A stretch of 64,000 nt of DNA from JBJHBP01 sp050485685 (GTDB lineage Bacteria > Pseudomonadota > Gammaproteobacteria > Steroidobacterales > Rariloculaceae): NCBI GenBank assembly GCA_050485685.1, contig JBJHBW010000003.1, positions 1 to 64,000 of the forward strand, given 5' to 3'. Positions 60,587-64,000 of the stretch are shown piece by piece. The translations under genes were made by a program, and so were the position numbers. The first letter of the stretch is position 1. Every line of letters starts with the position of its first letter. A model generated the notes under the pieces. The model saw only the letters and a program-made list of their open reading frames with translations. It did not search any database and had not been told where the DNA came from.

Positions 60587-60644
60587 CGAAGGCGGGAGAC
60601 TATGCATTACCCTATGCAATACCGAAGGACCTTCGTATAGTCTC
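60587..60644 (+). promoter_or_regulatory. Structured element between rlmH and maf
   Basis: GAGACTAT (60596-60603) pairs with ATAGTCTC (60637-60644). Inside are a small GCAT/ATGC hairpin and CGAAGG (60623-60628) with CCTTCG (60630-60635). CGAAGG also occurs at 60587-60592 and could pair with the same CCTTCG, so two alternative folds exist. The outer stem ends 4 bases before the maf ATG, which should affect ribosome access. It could also be an operator. Confidence 0.45.
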
Positions 60645-60648
60645 TTGA

Positions 60649-61263
60649 ATGAAAAAGGATTTCGTATATCTTGCCTCGGCTTCGCCGCGGCGCGCCGAAT
60701 TGCTGCGCCAGATTGGTGTGAAGTTTCAGGTGCGCCCTTCGGACATTCCCGAGACGGTTCGTCCCGGCGAACCCCCTGCCGACTATGTCCTGCGTCTGGC
60801 CCGTGACAAGGCGGCGGCCGTCTGGAACGGGCTGGGTGGTGCGGAGCCGGCACCGGTACTGGCAGCCGATACCGCTGTGGTGCTGGATGGCCAGGTGCTG
60901 GGCAAGCCGGATACGGCTGCCGCGGCACGCGCGATGCTGGATGCGCTGTCCGGCCGGGTGCACAGCGTCCTGACCGCGGTCGCGGTGCAGTTCGAGGCAC
61001 GCAGTGAACGGTTACTCAGCAGCAGCGAGGTGACTTTCCGCACTTTGAATGAGGCCGAGAAGCAGGCCTACTGCGCGACCGACGAACCTTATGACAAGGC
61101 CGGCGGTTACGGCATCCAGGGGCTTGCGGCCGTATTCGTCAGACATCTCAGCGGCAGCTACTCCGCGGTCATGGGCCTGCCTCTGTTTGAAACCGCAACC
61201 TTGTTGCAACGGTTCGGCCTGCCGCGCTGGCTGGCTGAGGCGGAGTCCGCCTGTGAAGGCTGA
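60649..61263 (+). CDS. maf: Maf-family nucleotide pyrophosphatase
   Basis: A 204-residue house-cleaning enzyme that hydrolyses dTTP, UTP or modified nucleotides (YhdE type). YLASASPRRAELLRQIG is the N-terminal motif, ADTAVVLDGQVLGKP the metal site, and DEPYDKAGGYGIQG with SYSAVMGLP the conserved end. The size is normal. Its end overlaps rng by 11 bases. The region before its start is a folded element that may control it. Confidence 0.95.
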   Translation: MKKDFVYLASASPRRAELLRQIGVKFQVRPSDIPETVRPGEPPADYVLRLARDKAAAVWNGLGGAEPAPVLAADTAVVLDGQVLGKPDTAAAARAMLDALSGRVHSVLTAVAVQFEARSERLLSSSEVTFRTLNEAEKQAYCATDEPYDKAGGYGIQGLAAVFVRHLSGSYSAVMGLPLFETATLLQRFGLPRWLAEAESACEG

Positions 61264-62728
61264 GATTCTGCTGAACGTCACGCCGCGCGAGACCCGCGCC
61301 GCTGTCATAGAGAGCGGCGTGCTTCAGGAAGTCCTGATTGAGCGTGCCAGTCGGCGCGGACTGATCAGCAATATCTACAAGGGCCGCGTGTCACGCGTGT
61401 TGCCTGGCATACAGGCCGCGTTCGTCGATCTGGGTCTGGAACGGACGGCCTTTCTGCATCTGTCGGACATCGCACGCACCACGCCGGAGGGCGAGGGTCA
61501 GGCCGGTGCTGCCGGCAACGGCGGGGACATACGCGACCATGTCCGGGAAGGCATGGACGTACTGGTGCAGGTGCTCAAGGACCCTCTGGGCAGCAAGGGC
61601 GCGCGCCTGACCACGCACATCACCCTGCCATCGCGCTATCTGGTGCTGCTGCCGGGTGGCGGCGGTGTCGGGATCTCGGCGCGAATCGAGAGCGAGGCGG
61701 AGCGGCTGCGTCTGCGCGAAGTGATGGAATGCATCACGGAGCCGGGCAGTGCCGCCGGCTATATTGTGCGTACGGCGGCCGAGGGCGCGTCTCTGGATGC
61801 GCTGCGGGCGGACATGTTGTTTCTGGACCGACTCTGGCAGGTGATCCGGCAGACGGCGACCGAAACCCCTGCCGGACGGCTGGTATACGAGGATCTGCCG
61901 CTACCCCTGCGTGTGCTCAGGGATCTGCTGGGTGCGGACGTGGAGCGAGTGCGGGTGGACGCCGCCGACACATTCGTTCGCATGCAGGAGTTCGCGGGCC
62001 GCTTCATGCCGCACATGCTGTCGCGCATAGCCCTGTACGAGGAAGGACACCCGATTTTCGATCTGTACGGGGTGGAAGATGAGATTGACCGCGCGCTGCA
62101 GCGCAAGGTGCCGCTGAAATCCGGCGGTCACGTGGTATTCGACCAGACCGAGGCAATGACGACCATCGACGTCAACACGGGCGGGTACGTTGGCCACCGC
62201 AACCTTGAGGAAACCATTTTCCGCACCAATCTTGAAGCTGCGGTCACCATTGCCAGGCAACTTCGTCTGCGCAATCTCGGGGGGATAATCATCATAGATT
62301 TCATTGACATGGCGGAGGAAGAGCACCGCCGCCAGGTGCAGCAGGCCCTGACCGCCAGGCTGGCGCTGGACCACGCCCGCACCGAAATCATGAATGTCTC
62401 GCCGCTGGGGCTTGTGGAGATGACCCGCAAGCGCAATCGGGAAAGCCTGGAACATGTACTCTGCCAGGCATGTCCTACCTGTAACAGTCGGGGGTTCGTC
62501 AAGACGCCCGAAACGATATGCTACGAGATTTTCCGCGAGATCTTTCGTCAGCATCGCCAGTTCGAGTTTCAGGAGCTGCTGGTCCTGGCAAGACCGGAAG
62601 TCATAGAGCGGCTGCTGGATGAGGAATCCACCGGCGTCGCGGAGCTGGAAGAACTTACCCGCAAGCCCATTCGGCTGCAGAGCGAGGCCGCTTATGCGCC
62701 GGACCAGTTTGATGTTGTATTGATGTGA
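61253..62728 (+). CDS. rng: Ribonuclease G
   Basis: A 491-residue endoribonuclease for 16S rRNA 5' maturation and mRNA decay. An S1 domain (about 35-125, NIYKGRVSRVLPGIQAAFVDLG) is followed by the RNase E/G catalytic core (FDQTEAMTTIDVNTGGYVG, IIIIDFIDM) and the Zn-link (LCQACPTC). The long C-terminal scaffold of RNase E is absent, so it is RNase G. The start is GTG 61253 with GGAG 8 bases upstream. Confidence 0.96.
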   Translation: MKAEILLNVTPRETRAAVIESGVLQEVLIERASRRGLISNIYKGRVSRVLPGIQAAFVDLGLERTAFLHLSDIARTTPEGEGQAGAAGNGGDIRDHVREGMDVLVQVLKDPLGSKGARLTTHITLPSRYLVLLPGGGGVGISARIESEAERLRLREVMECITEPGSAAGYIVRTAAEGASLDALRADMLFLDRLWQVIRQTATETPAGRLVYEDLPLPLRVLRDLLGADVERVRVDAADTFVRMQEFAGRFMPHMLSRIALYEEGHPIFDLYGVEDEIDRALQRKVPLKSGGHVVFDQTEAMTTIDVNTGGYVGHRNLEETIFRTNLEAAVTIARQLRLRNLGGIIIIDFIDMAEEEHRRQVQQALTARLALDHARTEIMNVSPLGLVEMTRKRNRESLEHVLCQACPTCNSRGFVKTPETICYEIFREIFRQHRQFEFQELLVLARPEVIERLLDEESTGVAELEELTRKPIRLQSEAAYAPDQFDVVLM

Positions 62729-62736
62729 ACCCGACC

Positions 62737-64000
62737 ATGGCTCCGGCCCGCAGGAAACGCACCTTTATTGGCGACCTCACACGCAGGCTGCTGGCCGTGG
62801 CCGGCGCGCTGGTGATTGTGCTTGCGCTGGCGGCCGGTGCTTTCCGCTTACTCGTGGCGCAGCTTCCCGGCTACCAGGCGCAGATGCAGGCCTGGGTGGT
62901 CGATACGCTGGGGCTGGATGTGGACTTCGAGCGCATCGACGTGCGGCTGGGATTGCGCGGCCCGGAACTGACATTCCACGAAGCGCGCGTAGGCGGTGCC
63001 GGCCAGAGCGATCCTTTCCTCAGTGCCCGGCAGGCACGCGTGCGTATCGACGCACGTGCGCTGCTGACCGAAAGGACGGTGCGCTTCAACGAGCTGGCTT
63101 TCGATGAGACGCGTCTCGTGCTGGTTCGTGATGCCGATGGCCAGCTCAGCCTGCAGGGTGCGCCGCTGCTTGGTCTGGATCGCGAGGAATGGCGGATGGA
63201 ATTGCCGCCGGAGCTGGACGTGACGGTCCATGACAGCAGCGTCGTGTACATCGATCACGAACGGGACGTTGTCTGGGAGTTCGAGGATCTGGGTGGCACG
63301 CTGAGTCACGCCGACAACGAAATGGCACTCAGTGCACGTGCCCGGCCGCCAACGCAGCTCGCCGGTCACTTTGAACTCTCGTTGCAGGCCTGGGCGCCAA
63401 CCCTGCAGGCCGATGGTCCTGTCAGTCTGCACGTTGCTTTCGATGATCTGGATCTGGCTGAGCTGGCGCGTGCGTTGCCGGAGCTGGCCGACCTGCCGCA
63501 GGCAGGCCGCGGCGACGTGGCCGCTGACCTGACCTGGACAGGTTCCAGTGTCGCTCAGGTCAACGTGGAGCTGGCACTGAGCGGAGCACGTGTTGCCGGC
63601 ACGGCCATTGTCGATCGCGATGCGGGTTTTGATGAGTTGCGTTTGACGGCAAAGTGGCTGGCTGCCGACAGCGGCTGGCAGCTCGATGTTGCGGACGTGG
63701 TCATGGTGCGTGACGGGCGATCCTGGCCGGATTCGGCACATGCACGGGTGAGCGTCAGTGAATTCGAAGGCAGCCTTGTTGGTGTGGATGCCAGTGGATC
63801 GTTTCTGCGCATCGAGGATCTGGTGCCGCTGATGCCTGCCGAGCTGATTCCGGACGCCGCACGCGACTGGCTTGCTGCGGGCCCGGCCGGTGATGTCCGC
63901 GATTTCACGGTGTCACTGACACACGCGAATGGCGAATTCGAGTATGACGTGGCGGCGCAGTTCGACAGTCTCGATGTACCTGCCTTCCGCGGTCTTCCGG
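62737..64000 (+). CDS. yhdP: YhdP/AsmA-like envelope protein (partial, runs off the right edge)
   Basis: The frame is open to the window end, giving 421 residues of a protein usually above 1200. One N-terminal transmembrane helix (AVAGALVIVLALAAGAFRLL) anchors it, and the periplasmic part starts with LPGYQAQMQAWVVDTLGLDV, typical of YhdP with its DUF3971/AsmA-like repeats. YhdP-type proteins carry phospholipid to the outer membrane. ATG 62737 lies 8 bases after the rng stop; an overlapping GTG at 62725 is possible. The gene order rng-yhdP is standard. Confidence 0.92.
   Translation, partial: MAPARRKRTFIGDLTRRLLAVAGALVIVLALAAGAFRLLVAQLPGYQAQMQAWVVDTLGLDVDFERIDVRLGLRGPELTFHEARVGGAGQSDPFLSARQARVRIDARALLTERTVRFNELAFDETRLVLVRDADGQLSLQGAPLLGLDREEWRMELPPELDVTVHDSSVVYIDHERDVVWEFEDLGGTLSHADNEMALSARARPPTQLAGHFELSLQAWAPTLQADGPVSLHVAFDDLDLAELARALPELADLPQAGRGDVAADLTWTGSSVAQVNVELALSGARVAGTAIVDRDAGFDELRLTAKWLAADSGWQLDVADVVMVRDGRSWPDSAHARVSVSEFEGSLVGVDASGSFLRIEDLVPLMPAELIPDAARDWLAAGPAGDVRDFTVSLTHANGEFEYDVAAQFDSLDVPAFRGLP

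Overview
The window is a dense, high-GC (roughly 63-66% by eye) stretch of chromosome from a gammaproteobacterium. The evidence is a set of standard gammaproteobacterial housekeeping blocks: miaB-ybeZ-ybeY-corC-lnt, divergent uvrA/ssb, holA-nadD-rsfS-rlmH, and maf-rng-yhdP. The many small secreted or lipoprotein paralogues, the PQQ dehydrogenase and the joined rlmH-maf-rng order recall Xanthomonadales, Steroidobacterales or Woeseia-like lineages, but I cannot place it more precisely. I see no rRNA, tRNA, CRISPR, IS element or prophage.

Layout. 1-4714: end of an unknown gene, then a minus-strand operon of a serine hydrolase and three tandem secreted SnoaL/NTF2-like proteins, and a 2-hydroxyacid dehydrogenase. 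4862-15803: EamA transporter, DUF4159 protein, periplasmic PQQ quinohaemoprotein dehydrogenase, DUF1269-like protein, ZIP transporter, Arg-rich repeat protein, diguanylate cyclase, alpha/beta hydrolase, LCAT-like lipoprotein and a GDT1-type cation exporter. 15854-18070: FG-GAP lipoprotein and a VOC protein. 18270-24461: His-rich membrane protein plus a complete CzcCBA-type heavy-metal efflux operon. 24530-25211: VapBC toxin-antitoxin pair with a clear candidate operator. 25402-31319: hybrid histidine kinase, winged-helix membrane regulator, two translationally linked exported proteins, a small membrane protein and a PAP2 phosphatase. 31412-41451: class I aldolase, uvrA, ssb and the miaB-to-lnt block.

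41648-52019 is accessory: TraB/GumN protein, two small-domain proteins, a 704-residue protein made of three SnoaL-like domains, several envelope proteins, a GST, a LuxR-type regulator and a DUF6152 protein. 52037-64000 returns to core genes: leuS (inverted and of a Bacillus-like sequence type), lptE, hisI, then a long co-directional run cysS-yidD-trm112-holA-nadD-rsfS-rlmH-maf-rng-yhdP, most of whose coding regions overlap or nearly touch.

The most distinctive content is the SnoaL-like family. Six copies of one domain type occur in this window, three as an overlapping gene string and three fused in one polypeptide, all exported and all ending in a conserved His-Tyr tail. A His that is conserved in four copies is replaced in the first two domains of the fusion. 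Other points worth checking are the inverted, xenologue-like leuS, the hisI-cysS-yidD-trm112 block set between lptE and holA, the VapBC operator and a structured element directly before maf.
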